Shown: positions 36,376-48,407 of the stretch, piece by piece
Numbering within the stretch: the first letter of the stretch is position 1
How the letters are laid out: the number at the start of each line of letters is the position of its first letter
Assembly (NCBI GenBank): GCA_026936325.1
Contig: JAPTHN010000012.1
Span: 23,687,865 to 23,751,864, forward strand
Source: Platynereis dumerilii
Taxonomy: Eukaryota; Annelida; Polychaeta; Phyllodocida; Nereididae
DNA: 64,000 nt
Direction: 5' to 3'
Program-made: the position numbers and the translations under genes
The notes under the pieces: model-generated
Seen by the model: the letters and a program-made list of their open reading frames with translations, nothing else
Database searches by the model: none
What the model was told of the DNA's origin: nothing

Positions 36376-37738
36376 GTAAATCTTGTGAACACTTCGCAGG
36401 TCGTCCCATCACACTAATATCTCATTAAAATTAAGCACAACATCTCAACTATAATTGAACTTGAGACAAAAAAACTTTTGGTGGCCCTACATACTATCTA
36501 ATTCAATTACGAAAATAAGACAGCCTTCTTCTTCTTCTTGATATGTTCCGCCTATTAATAAGAAGAACACTTCATCAGAGAGAAATTATATAAACACTGC
36601 TTAAAGGGCTTGCACTTCATTTTTCTTTTAGATATCTAGTACGCGATTGTTGATTTCTGGACAAAAATTCCTATTGCAGTTCCTCGAATTGTCACGACAA
36701 AATAAAATCCCCTGCCCTGTGGTGGATTATCCTTATGATACTCATATAAACAGTGTTTAAATTATACTTGTAACCACCAGATATTCATTTTTTAAAACAC
36801 CACCGGAAACAAAAATTCACAATGAAGTCTGATTCTGTGTACAAGCTTTTAAAAAAATAATTTTTGTTAACTTCTGCATACAGCCGTGCACCCATTACTA
36901 CCTATCACCTTGTTTCTCTTGCATTTTTCATTTACACCTCGTCAAAAATTAACAGTCTCATCGACCAATCAGATGTCACAAATTGATGATTGTAACCCAA
37001 CGCCTCTTTTTGTTGAACAAGTGCATTACTCCCTGGTGTTAAATTATGCAAGCGGTTGTTGTTTGGCTTGCAAATAAACACAAAATAACACAGAAAATAA
37101 ACACAAATAACACTCAAAGGTAGTTACAAGTGACGAATAATTTAACTTTGGCTCACTGCCAGTGGTTGCATTAACATCTGAGAGTTGAGTTTGTATCCAT
37201 GCACAATTTGTTCAACAACAAGAATTGACAATCGGATCAATTACATATGTGCTGTCTCTCCAGGAATGGCACAGATTTGAGAGGAAAATTTTGAGGGAGG
37301 GACGATCGAGTGGATACCATGCTACAGGGGTCTAACACAAAACACTCGACTGACCCAATTTTTTTAGGCTCGAATAAATTATTGCTGTAGGCAAACTTCA
37401 ATCCACTTTTTATGTGATGCCTAATGAGCAAGATAGCCAGAACAACTTCAACAAGCAATCATAAGCAATCTGTATGCTTATCAACATCATCAGATCAAAG
37501 CTGGGGACAATAAACACAGAGTACTTGCTGTGGGATGCGTGATCACATGTAAAACTTTGAACATACTATTTGGATCATCTGTTTTTTTGTTTTTTTAAAG
37601 AAAATGTTTTGTCGTTACTACACCAGTTAGTATTAACTGTACTTTTGTCAGTTTGCTTTAGAATAACTGGAAGTAAGCCTTCCCAAAAGTCATACGGCAA
37701 AATTTTTATATGCTGACAAACATCAATTGTCTTCTTAC

Positions 37739-37873
37739 CTTTTTCTCATTGCGGCTGATGTCCGTCAGGTAGGCCGTTATCAGAGTGGGAATAAATTCAA
37801 GACTGAATCTCTGCAGTTCTTTTCTCCCAGAGCGATAGAAGTCGAACAACTGATGACACACGGGGTCTACAAT
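37739..37873 (-). CDS. FAM126A: Hyccin (FAM126) homologue, next coding exon
   Basis: This 135-nt minus-strand exon (45 codons, phase 0 at both ends) runs from a CTTGCAG acceptor to an AAAAAG/GTAAG donor. It encodes IVDPVCHQLFDFYRSG near its start, followed by LQRFSLEFIPTLITAYL. Human hyccin has EPVCHQLFEFYRSG and then LLQFTLQFLPELIWCYL at the same place, so at least ten residues in a row are near-identical. The human protein is about 520 residues; the two exons seen here cover 80 residues of the helical N-terminal half that contacts TTC7. The following exon (human ..GCIEALLLGVYNLE..) should lie at lower coordinates, but I could not find it in the 37 kb available. Introns may be long, or that exon may be too diverged for reading by eye. 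A two-exon match with correct splice sites argues against a processed pseudogene. Confidence 0.92.
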
Positions 37874-38303
37874 CTGCAAGAAGGGACAGTACGACGGTAA
37901 TTAGTCAGTGTCACTATCTTACCAACCATGAGACAACCAGAAAGGAGGCATCTAGTAATTAGTGCAAAAAATACCATAAGACACAGGCCCAAGACTCTCA
38001 AGAGTCTTTTTTCTTAACTTGTTACTGGTATATTCTAAGGAAACACCCTCAGACTGAGCCTGTTAACTTCTTATGGCAGAAAGTAGGTCACTTGAGGAAA
38101 AAGCCAATAAGAGATGATCTTACAAATTTGACCTTTGCACCAGCTTCTCTGATTGGCTAAGTTTTAAAAGTGACCTATTTTCTGTTCAGATGAAGTTAGC
38201 AGACTGAGTTAGAGTGCGGTACATTTGCAATTCTCTATTTTGGCGTGGAGCTGTGCATAAGATTACTAGTACTGTACTATATATGTATCAATGTTTAACC
38301 AAC
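37874..38303 (-). other. Hyccin intron
   Basis: A 430-bp intron between the two recognised hyccin exons. On the minus strand it begins GTTGGT and ends CTTGCAG. It is AT-rich and shows no repeat that I recognise. Confidence 0.8.
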
Positions 38304-38408
38304 CTCCTGGGTGAAATCTTCGTCAAAAAGGCGGAAGAGAGCATCCTTCAAGTCTTCCTTGTTATGCAACATACAGGCGTATGTGTACATCTCCTCCTCT
38401 GGCAACGT
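38304..38408 (-). CDS. FAM126A: Hyccin (FAM126) homologue, early coding exon
   Basis: Hyccin is the scaffold subunit that, with TTC7 and EFR3, holds the lipid kinase PI4KA at the plasma membrane for PI4P synthesis. Read on the minus strand, this 105-nt exon (35 codons, phase 0 at both ends) starts after a TTTTCAG acceptor and ends at a GAG/GTTGGT donor. It encodes a peptide beginning TLPEEEMYTYACML and ending FRLFDEDFTQE. This fits human hyccin just after its first helix (TLPETSLPNYATNL), and the phase matches the human EFK/TLPE junction. The next exon lies 430 bp downstream. I could not find the upstream exon with the start codon: neither a hyccin-like MxxxxVVEEWL peptide nor a matching phase-0 exon is visible between here and the window end. 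The assignment rests on recalled human sequence, not a database search, but is strong together with the next exon. Confidence 0.85.
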
Positions 38409-40559
38409 CTGAAAATAGATAAATAAATAAATATCATGAGAATTTATTTATCAAGTCATCATTTTCCTCAGGTGATGAGAAACAGTGCATCCATCTTGTA
38501 TTGTCACACCAGTCTGTACGACGTACTTAAAATATCAACCCAAAAGCTTGGCAAAAAATGTTCTCATGTGGAACATAGTGGCTTGAGGACAGAGAAGGTC
38601 TAATGTTGGGAGGTTGACCCAGCGGTCTAACAGTTCATTGTCACTTGTAAGACACACTGAAGTGGAGATGTCCCAAGAAGATATCAATGCTGAGAATGTC
38701 CTGATGAGCAGTTGAAACAGAAAAAAAAACTTTAAAAAGACTAAATTCCAAATATATGCAGGGAAGGACAAGCCGCTCCTCATGAACTCTACACCCGCAC
38801 AACTTCAAGGGAATTGCCTCATAGCGCCACAATAAAATGAAGACAATTGGTCATACAGACATCGAATGGTCACCCGACAAAATGTATTTACATACAGACA
38901 GACGGACAGCCAGAAATAGTGAACACATTGCCCCCTGCACATTCGTGAAGCACATAATTCAAAAGACTGTAAGTCAGTTATATTCTACAACAACTTCATT
39001 CAGATCCTAAAATAGTCTCACAAGTTTACAGACTGCCAAAGAGCTAATATAAATAGACAGGATGCATAGCATATTCTTCTGTTGCTGTGAATGGCAAATC
39101 CTCCACAGTTACACTACTCCACTATTGTTCAGTCTTTTGCTGTCAGGTTGAGACCACAATTGTACAATATTATCAGCACCAGAGTTGTGAAGTTGTGATA
39201 TAAATACAGCAGGATAATGATAAAAAAACTTGACAATATCTTTCTTACAGAAGCTACAAGAAGATACAGGAGGACCGATTTACACACAAATAATTCAGAC
39301 GATTTACTACATCATCATAATGGAAAACGTACATTGTTCAAGTACTCTATAAATAAAATTCAACAACCATAGATTTATATATGGGCAAACGCAAAATGTA
39401 ACACTAGTTTATTTGTTAAAGTTAAGCTGTTTCAAAAGTACACGTTATGCCCTGCCTGCTGACAACTCAGACGTGTTGAATACGCAGGCAACAAATATGA
39501 CTTAAGTTTCAATCCGCACCAAGTGCAATTGGACTTATCAGGAAAATGAACAAAAAAATGACATTATGATAATGGGGAAGCTTTATCTTACACGGAATTA
39601 AACAGGCATTTAACCAGCAGTGTGTGCATAAAGCGTATGTTCACTTCTTGCAGAGCTTTCGTTTTTCAAAATGTATTAAAAAAATATTCAAGGAAGGTCT
39701 GATAAACTGTATGGCTGGAAATTCGGGCATACATTAATTGTAAGCTCAAATAAATCGTGCACTCTTTTCACTCAATCTTTTAAGCTGATTCAAAATTTAA
39801 ATTTTGCAGTCTATCAGCTAAAGTCACAGAGTAATACCAATCAATCACCAGTGAAGTCATAAGTTACCCTATGACAAACTAACAAGTCATTTCAATGTAA
39901 GATAGGGCCTGTTGTGGCAAGGAGGCATAATTGATGTCTTCAGACAGCTGAATGTGAGCACTGGTAATTATTTTGGCTGTAAGTTGTTGACAAGAAATGA
40001 CATTTTCCATATCTTTTCATGTTCCTCTTCTTTAACCCTAAGTGCTGATTCTCTTATTGGTTATAATGCGTTATTCTCTATCATTTGATATGGCCAAAAG
40101 GAGGATGTGGTTTCGATTGCAAATATAATGGGGAAATCCAAAACCGTTACCATGGAAACCATACTATCATTAATGAGTATTAGTTACAATTTGCCTAACT
40201 ACAAAGCCGCAAAGAATTGCTATGATAACTCATTGCACTAACATGTGTAACCCACACCATTGAAAGACCGCAGTGTTATGATGGTCGTTATTTCTGAGTG
40301 CAACTGATATAATTGAAGCTAAATAATCTGGATAATATTAAATTATATCATCAAAAAATACCAAAAGTACAGAATAAATATATATAATTATGATATTTTT
40401 ACATACATAACAAGAGCAGGTATACTGCCTCCATATCCCCCATGCCCTACACATCTACCAACTAGAACGGAGTGCATGAGATGCACAAACGTAGCTCTGC
40501 TACCAGTGCACGACATCGCATTAAAATACTGTGCAACCACTTGAAGGCTTGCTTGAAGA
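38409..40559. other. Probable hyccin upstream intron or flank
   Basis: AT-rich. It holds only the MITE family B fragment. No start exon found. Confidence 0.45.
39744..39810. mobile_element. MITE family B, right-end fragment
   Basis: Only the right arm is recognisable: CACTCAATCTTTTAAGCTGA, then AAATTTAAATTTTGCAGT. Confidence 0.65.
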
Positions 40560-40865
40560 CAGAATACACCCATCAGTATACACCCATCGATATAGAAACC
40601 CATCATCGGTAGATACAACTCGGTAGACACCCATCGGTCAGTAGACACCCAGCGGTCAGCGAACACCCAACGGTTGGCATACAATCATCAGTCAGTATAC
40701 AGCCTTTGGAATGTATACATCCATTGGTAAGCATTATTATTTTTAACACATACACCCTTTGGTACATGTACATCATTCGGTCCGCGTACACCCTTTAGTA
40801 TGTATACATCCTTTGGTACAGTATACACCCTTAGGGAATGTATACACACATTGGTAAACATATAC
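40560..40865. repeat. Degenerate repeat beside the minisatellite
   Basis: Loose repeats of about 17 to 20 bases, such as ACACCCATCGGTCAGTAG, shift rightward into TATACATCCTTTGGTA-type units and stop where the 19-bp array begins. Copies are diverged and have no fixed period. Confidence 0.65.
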
Positions 40866-43436
40866 GTTGCCAACACTTGCACCCGTTGCCAACACTTGCA
40901 CCCCATGCCAACACCTGCACCTGTTGCCAACACCTGCACCCCCTGCCAACACTTGCACCCGTTGCCAACACTTGCACCCCATGCCAACACTTGCACCCCG
41001 TGCCAACACTTGCCCCCGTTGCCAACACTTGCACCTGTTGCCAACACTTGCACCCTGTGCCAACAACTTGCACCCCGTGCCAACACTTGCACCCCATTCC
41101 AACACTTGCACCCGTTGCCAACACTTGCACCCGTTGCCAACACTTGCACCCCGTGCCAACACTTGCACCCGTTGCCAACACTTGCACCTGGTGCCAACGC
41201 TTGCACCTGTTGCCAACACTTGCACCCATTGGCCAACACTTGCACCCATTGGCTAACACTTGCACCCGGTGCCAACACTTGCACCCGTTGCCAACAGTTG
41301 CACCTGTTGCCAACACTTGCACCCGTTGCCAACACTTGCACCCCATGCCAACACCTGCACCTGTTGCCAACACCTGCACCCCCTGCCAACACTTGCACCC
41401 GTTGCCAACACTTGCACCTGTTGCCAACACCTGCACCCCCTGCCAACACTTGCACCCATTGCCAACACTTGCACCTGTTGCCAACACTTGCACCCTTGGC
41501 CAACAACTTGCACTCCGTGCCAACACTTGCACCTGGTGCCAACACTTGCACCCGGTGCCAACACTTGCACCCCGCGCCAACACTTGCACCCGCGCCAACA
41601 CTTGCACCCCGCGCCAACACTTGCACCCGTTGCCAACACTTGCACCCATTGCCAACACTTGCATCCCGTGCCAACACTTGCACCCCGTGCCAACACTTGC
41701 ACCCGTTGCCAACACTTGCACCCGTTGCCAACACTTGCACCCCGTGCCAACACTTGCACCCCGTGCCAACACTTGCACCCCGTGCCAACACTTGCAATCG
41801 TTGCCAACACTTGCACCCCTGCCAACACTTGCACCCCCTGCCAACACTTGCACCCCGTGCCAACACTTGCACCCGGTGCCAACACTTGCACCCGTTACCA
41901 ACACTTGCACCCGTTGCCAACACTTGCACCCCGTGCCCACACTTGCACCCCGTGCCAACACTTGCACCCGGTGCCAACACTTGCACCCGCAGCCAACACT
42001 TGCACCCCGTGCCAACACTTGCACCCAGTGCCAACACTTGCAACCCGTGCCAACACTTGCAACCTGTGCCAACACTTGCACCCGGTGCCAACACTTGCAC
42101 CCGTTGCCAACACTTGCACCCGTTGCCAACACTTGCACCCGGTGCCAACACTTGCACCCGTTGCCAACTTTTGCACCCAGTGCAGACACTTGCACCCGGT
42201 GCCAACACTTGCACCCGGTGCCAACACTTGCACCCGTTGCCAACACTTGCAACCCATTCCAACACTTGCACCCGGTGCCAACACTTGCACCCGGTGCCAA
42301 CACTTGCACCCGTTGCCAACTTTTGCACCGGTTGCCAACACTTGCACCCAGGGCCAACACTTGCACCCGGTGCCAACACTTGCACCTGTTGCCAACACTT
42401 GCACCCCGTGCCAACACTTTCACCCGGTGCCAACACTTGCACCCGTTGCCAACACTTGTATCCCGTGCCAACACTTGCACCCCATGCAAACACTTGCACC
42501 CCATGCCAACACTTGCACCATGTGCCAACACTTGCACCCGTTGCCAACTTTTGCACCCGGTGCAGACACTTGCACCCGGCGCCAACACCTGCACCCGGTG
42601 CCAACACTTGCACCCGTTGCCAACACTTGCAACCCGTTCCAACACTTGCACCCGGTGCCAACACTTGCACCCGGTGCCAACACTTGCACCCGTTGCCAAC
42701 TTTTGCACCGGTTGCCAACACTTGCACCCAGGGCCAACACTTGCACCCGGTGCCAACACTTGCACCCGTTGCCAACACTTGCAACCCGTGCCAACACTTG
42801 CACCCGGTGCCAACACTTGCACCCGGTGCCAACACTTGCACCCGTTGCCAACTTTTGCACCGGTTGCCAACACTTGCACCCAGGGCCAACACTTGCACCC
42901 GGTGCCAACACTTGCACCTGTTGCCAACACTTGCACCCCGTGCCAACACTTTCACCCGGTGCCAACACTTGCACCCGTTGCCAACACTTGTATCCCGTGC
43001 CAACACTTGCACCCCATGCAAACACTTGCACCCCATGCCAACACTTGCACCATGTGCCAACACTTGCACCCGTTGCCAACTTTTGCACCCGGTGCAGACA
43101 CTTGCACCCGGCGCCAACACTTGCTACCGGTGCCAACACTTGCACCCGTTGCCAACACTTGCAAGCCGTTCCAACACTTGCACCCGTTGCCAACTTTTGC
43201 ACCCGGTGCCAACACTTGCACCCGTTGCCAACTTTTGCACCGGTTGCCAACACTTGCACCCAGGGCCAACACTTGCACCCGGTGCCAACACTTGCACCCG
43301 TTGCCAACACTTGCAACCCGTGCCAACACTTGCACCCGGTGCCAACACTTGCACCCGGTGCCAACACTTGCACCCGTTGCCAACTTTTGCACCCAGTGCC
43401 AACACTTGCACCCGGTGCCAACACTTGCACCTGGTG
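40866..43436 (+). repeat. 19-bp minisatellite, about 135 units
   Basis: The unit is GCCAACACTTGCACCCGTT, with most variation in the last four or five bases (CGTT, CGGT, CCGT, CCAT, TGTT). Its length is not a multiple of three and it carries no stop codon in any plus-strand frame, so all three frames read through as a 19-residue repeat (for example ANTCTRCQHLHPVPTLAPV). This gives plus-strand ORFs of 904, 868 and 759 codons and a minus-strand ORF of 810. These are artefacts of the unit, not genes. The right half has a higher-order period: rare variants such as CTTGTATCCCGTGCC recur exactly 532 bp apart (42455 and 42987), that is 28 units. Confidence 0.95.
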
Positions 43437-44099
43437 CAAGCTAATACCCACAAGAATTCCAATTTTAGTTATGCCAAATATTTCCACCAGGTGCACAACT
43501 GTGCATATATGTAAGGATGTGGAGACACCTGGGGGTTGAGTTCGCTTTTAAAAATAACATGGCTGCAGGCCAAAAGCACAGCAAAAAGTATTTGGAATGT
43601 GGAAATGGTTATGATATTTATTGATTTATGGTCAGATTTGACAAGTTTAGGGGGGTCTTTGAATGTTGGGAAAGGATGAGCATTGTGCATGGTGTGGTGT
43701 TTGAGATATTTGATGGACGCCATGACATGGAGACTAAAAGTAAATCCCCCATGCTATGGGGGATAATTACGATATTGTCTAATGAAAGTCATTTCATCAA
43801 GCGTTCTTCGATCTTTTTTTTAGTTGGGGGGGGGGGGGTTTATAGTCTGCTTCCATGCTGATAATTGCAACTGCATGCTCACTGCTCAGCCTACTTTACA
43901 CAGTACCTTCGGTTGACAGGCTCACTGACCATGCTTGATTGGTCTCACTCACCAGGGAATATACATGGGCAGCGTAACACAGCCCCTTCAGCCCTTCACT
44001 GATCAATCGTGTGCCTTCTCTGCCTGTAGCCAACCCCTCCATCTACACCTGGGTGGAGTGAAGCAGTTATTTATGCAAGTAATGGATGTTGCACGTCCA

Positions 44100-44374
44100 C
44101 ACTTTCTAGATCTTCATATAAAATCTAGCATATTTAACTAGGGTACTAGCGTGCATGTCATCTGGCACATCACCAGTGTACATGCAAGATCTAATAATTG
44201 TGTAGATGAATTATCTGGCACACTTGTCTACTTGCAAGATCTATCACTTGTGCAGAAGCATAATCTAGCAGACATGACTTATCCATGTGCAAGATCTGGC
44301 ACATTTGCCTAAATAGGCCTACAAGTTCTAACACTTGTGAAAATGTATTATCTAGCACACTCGTCTACATACTA
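44100..44374 (+). repeat. Degenerate tandem repeat, left part
   Basis: Repeats of about 50 to 60 bases are built on CTAGCACACTTGTCTACATG and CAAGATCTAGCACTTGTG. The array stops at the Tc1-like insertion and resumes at 45617. Confidence 0.75.
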
Positions 44375-45616
44375 CACTCCTGGGCAAAAAAAAATTGACC
44401 ACCCTAGAATTCAGCTTCATTTCGCTACATTTTTATAGGATATACACATCGAAAAACCTTCATTTCCTGTCAGTTGATCAACAGAAGCATTGTCTTAGTA
44501 TTAAATAGCTTTTACTCATGACTTTTACAGTAGACGAACAACGAGTATTTACATTCTGTTGCAATTGGGCTTCAATGACTTCACAAAAAGTCCTATCAAA
44601 TACATTGAAATGAGGTGTCAATTTGTCATTAGGCAACTTGTGACCTCATTGGAGAGTGGAGTGACACATCAAATGACTTGCCATGATTACATTGCAAGTA
44701 TAGGCAATGATCTCACTGACTGCTTACACGTCATATAGTTTAACATGGCATGGATAGGGCTGTGACTTCACAAGGAACATTTAGTCCAATTCTGTAGCCA
44801 CTTGATGTTCGTCTACTGTAAGCAGAACAGTTTTTTGGCTGCACTACATGACGACTTCTTTCACTGCAAAATGTGCATATTTTCCCATTGCTGTTTCAAT
44901 CATATTCAAAGCACATTTGTGTTACCAAATTTGTGTCGTCTTAGATCAACACCAATATGACCCAAAAAGTTCACAATTTGATTGATATCTTTATTTTTGT
45001 CCCAGCAAGAACGTAGTCGATACATTGTTGCACAGCAAATATTAATGGTCACCTTGGCTGTGTGGGCACTGGGCATTAGCCTGTCATAGTGGAACAGCAT
45101 ATTTTGTACATTTTCTGCAAGAAAAAGCTTCCAAATAGTCAGCAGAAGGCCCTGATACATTGTTTTTACATTCTTAAAAGCTTAGATGATTTTTGATACC
45201 TCAGCAGAGTGCTTGAAAAGGGCTCACCACACCATTATTCCTCTACCACCATGTTAGACAAAAGTCCAGATTTCAACTAATTTCAGAACTTGTGGGCTCA
45301 TATTGATGTTAATCTAAGAGGGTACAAACCTAGTAACAATAAGGAGCTTTGGATGGCAGTGAAACGGAATTAGAAAATATGCACATTTCGCAGTGCACAA
45401 AGTCGTCAAGAGGTGCAAGAAGTCATCAAGTAGTGCAGCCAAAAAACTGTTCCGCTTAAAAGGTCAAGAATAAAAGCAATTTAATACTAAGACAATGTTT
45501 CTGTTGATTAACTGACAGGAAATGAAGGTTTGTCTATGTGTATATCCTGTAAAGATCAAAGTCTGACAAAATGAAGCCGAATTCAAGGGCAGTCCATTTT
45601 TTTTTGCCCAGGAGTG
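44375..45616. mobile_element. Palindromic Tc1-like element, 1.24 kb
   Basis: Ends CACTCCTGGGCAAAAAAA are flanked by TA. The inverted arms extend well beyond the ends, about 150 bp and then further blocks such as GTGCAGCCAAAAAACTG. Each arm carries the same transposase C-terminal piece in opposite directions: NLWAHIDVNLRGYKPSNN on the plus strand (from 45287) and NFLGHIGVDLRRHKFGNT on the minus strand (about 44930-44985). The right piece is preceded by SPDFN, then a stop, then FQ, matching the family's SPDLNPIENLW. The minus-strand piece is preceded by SAHTAK, matching the family's PxHTAK. The element therefore looks like two tail-to-tail partial copies. Confidence 0.88.
44528..44818. mobile_element. 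291-bp MITE nested in the Tc1-like element
   Basis: Perfect 13-bp inverted ends CAGTAGACGAACA are flanked by TA. It interrupts the left arm of the palindromic element, whose sequence resumes after it (AGCAGAACAGTTTTTTGGC). It has no coding frame. Confidence 0.9.
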
Positions 45617-45778
45617 TAGATCTAGTACACTTGTGTTGATGCAGTAACTGGCACACTTGTCTATATGAAAGATCTAGCACTTGTGTAGATGCTAGATCTT
45701 GCATGTAGACAAGTATGCTAGATACTGCAGGTACACAACTGCTGGATCTTGCATGTACACTAGCAGGGTGCTAATCGA
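45617..45778 (+). repeat. Degenerate tandem repeat, right part
   Basis: This continues the CTAGCACACTTGTCTACATG-type array seen to the left of the Tc1-like element. The insertion split one array. Confidence 0.75.
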
Positions 45779-45790
45779 TAATACATTTAT

Positions 45791-45902
45791 GAGGGGCATT
45801 CCGAAAGTTCTGACCAATTTTTTTGGCAGGCCTTTCTCTTTGAAGCAGCTTAATGAAATTTCAGCAGCTAAAATAGCTCTTGCACTAAGTTTACATAATG
45901 TA
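45791..45902 (+). mobile_element. Truncated mariner-type element
   Basis: It begins GAGGGGCATTCCGAAAGTTC, clearly related to the ends of the MITE at 56.4 kb (GAGGGGCGTTCAGAAAGTTC). There is no matching right end; the sequence passes into a dispersed-repeat copy. No coding frame is long enough to call. Confidence 0.65.
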
Positions 45903-46036
45903 GGTGCTATGCTGGGCAAGTAAAAGAACCCCGCACATTGGGTGGATGAGTAACATTTCGTGGAATCCAGAGTCACAACATCCATTCATCTGATCTCATC
46001 AACCAACTCTTCTCAGCATTGAACTGCTCTTTAAAA
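45903..46036 (-). repeat. Dispersed repeat family G fragment, inverted
   Basis: Contains GCTGGGCAAGTAAAAGAACC and GATCTCATCAACCAACTC, the inverse of the first half of family G. It adjoins the truncated mariner-type piece. Confidence 0.65.
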
Positions 46037-46534
46037 TAGGGCTATTCTATCCAAACATGGTATCCACAAATATGAACCTACAAATATTATGTCTATCTGT
46101 CTAAGCTATGTAATAAATGAACTACATGAAGATCTCCTATATATCTCCCACAGACACACACTTGACCCCAGGTGTTTCTGAGCAATTAGCAATGTACGTA
46201 ATTAGCAGGACGTTGTTTTCCTTGATGAGAGAGCGTCATTCCTTTGAAGCTTAATTGGCGTCCCAGGTGTTTACAGGTGAGGCATCAGAGAAATCATGCA
46301 GGTAGAGGATGGGTATTTGGTCATGCAGGGAAGCAATTAATGATGAATTGGTGATTAAGGTATTCGTTTAAAGTATTTTTAACAGTAAAGTGAGGAATTT
46401 TATTCAGTAACTTTTTATCAAAAAGCACATGATAATTTATACCACCCAAGGAAAATTGTTTGAAAGTTATTGGTACAGTCATATTGAGTTCTTTCTAATC
46501 GACATATGATATAAACAGATTGATAGCACGTTAA

Positions 46535-46830
46535 ATGCAGCCCTTTAAGCCCACTTTTGGGTGCTCACAAGGGTTGATTTATGAGATGGCAGCGCAAGTG
46601 CGAGTCCTCAACATGTCACACATTTAGGCCTACCCCATGTGAAGGATCTTTTACATGCCCAGCACAGACACTTATACAAGGGACCGCCAATTTAATGTCT
46701 CAGCGAATGACATCTAGCTGGCATTTTGCTAAAGAAGGGCAAATGAAAATATTTTGGGTTTAGCATCCAGAGTTAGAACCCATGCGAGCACAGACCTTCA
46801 GCAGGACTTGGCTGTAACCACCGTGGCACC
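46535..46830 (+). repeat. Dispersed repeat family G copy
   Basis: Nearly complete: head ATGCAGCCCTTTAAGCCC, core GGGACCGCCAATTTAATG, end CAGACCTTCAGCAGGAC. Confidence 0.8.
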
Positions 46831-47599
46831 GAACTGCACCTTCAGCAGCTGCATCAGTAACATTAGCCAAATAGAACTGGATTACTCTATATCAAGTCAG
46901 TTGTGAGGGTGTGTGAGGGGTTGGTTTGGAATAAATCACCCTTAATGGTTACATACCCCAGATTGGCCTGGGACTACCAAAGGTCCACCTCAGGGGTCTC
47001 CGGCCCAAAAGGGACATTTTCGGCCCTTATTTAGGCCCATTAGTTAGGCCCAAAGGTGAAAAGGGCAAGGCCCGCCCATTCATCAAAATTAATACAGCAT
47101 TAACATGCTGCATATACAATATGAGATAGAGGTAGAGGGAAGAACTGACTCCGAGGACTGCACTTGTAACTTCAATTATTAGTATGCTACATCAATGCTG
47201 ATCGGGCAAAATCAAATAGAGTAGTGCGGGGCATGAAGCCCCCCTTAACTTCGAGGTGCGATTTGACCTACTTTTTGTGGTCGATTATTTGAATGCTAAT
47301 GCTGTCAGGAAGGGATCACTTGACTGTACTTATAACTAGTGAAACAAATGTCTACTAATTTGAATAAAGGAGTTAAGGCCCTTTTTGTAAAAAAATTAAA
47401 ATGGCCTTCTTACCCCACTCATCGGAAAAGAAGCCCCCCTATTATAATCCAATGGCTTTTTTTTGCGAGTGCATTCAGCTTGAAAGTCATTTCCTTGGGT
47501 TCTTCTATCATTTTTAAGGCATTCTATTCACTTTTTCTGAATTTCAGAATTTTTCTGTTCATACATTTATGCACTGTCTAGTAAGGGGGCCACCATTTA

Positions 47600-47770
47600 C
47601 TCTTAAGGGGGGGGGGAGCTTTTACTTTTTTTAGATAAACAATTTTTTGCTCAGTTTTGGTGAAATGACTAAATTAATTTTGGGCAGTCTTGAAATAACT
47701 AATTTCTTATGGGGGTATTTCTCAACACGTTACTTAATTTTGGAATAAATATTCAGGGATTGAAATAATT
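47600..47770 (+). repeat. Dispersed repeat L, copy 2
   Basis: A G run, then GGGGGTATTTCTCAACACG and CTTAATTTTGGAATAAATA, as at 27.8 kb. Confidence 0.55.
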
Positions 47771-48407
47771 ACGGCAGCCGTTACCATGAAATAAATAATT
47801 TCCCACCAAGGAAAACTCCAATTATTAAATGGATGCCCCTAAGTTGGGTTCTCACTCTAGCATTCCTACAGCCTGCACCAAGTACACTGGAGACAAGCCA
47901 AGTGAATTATTTAGAAACTGTTTATTTCAAAATCTAATAAACACTAAATCACTTCATGAATTCACGAATGAAAACAGACAATGATTGTGTGACATCCAAT
48001 TTGTAGGAAACTATGCATTTTAGCAGTTAATAAGTAATAAAGGTAACGCTGAGGAAATAATTGTATCCTGGATGGGTTATTCGACAATACTATTGGTATC
48101 AATTCGCTCACTGAATTGTCAGTCGCTTGCATAAAACTACCATGCTGAGGTCGAAAAATTCTCAAAAACTGTCTGTAAGCAACACACTAAACCATGTGAA
48201 GAGTGATACCATTCTGACAAAGGCAAGTCAGAAGTCTCCTCCCAAAAGCTCAAGTAGCAGAAATGCATCTGTGGCCACTGGAGCAGTCTCACTTCTTGCC
48301 CTGGGAGGTCGTAAATTTGCACAAGTCTCCTGACCTGCCGCATAAAGTGTTCCCCATTTCGGCTCTTTTCTCGGCCCTTCACGCAAGCAAGCTTGTAGCC
48401 AACTGAC

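Larger units (their letters stand above)
34410..37730. other. Probable hyccin intron sequence
   Basis: Downstream of the second hyccin exon on the gene's strand. I searched by eye for the next exon and did not find it. It contains the (ATC)n/duplication region. Confidence 0.45.
46040..48400. other. Unique DNA with dispersed repeats
   Basis: Family G at 46.5 kb and repeat L at 47.6 kb. A GGCCC-rich stretch lies at 46.97-47.08 kb. No exon supported. Confidence 0.5.

Noticed and set aside
40866-43436. CRISPR-like array
   Set aside because: Units are contiguous with no unique spacers, in an animal genome.
40800-43514. Very long ORFs (904, 868, 810, 759, 701 codons) that look like repeat proteins
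   Set aside because: All derive from the 19-bp unit, which lacks stops. Frames on both strands are open at once and the residue pattern is just the DNA period.
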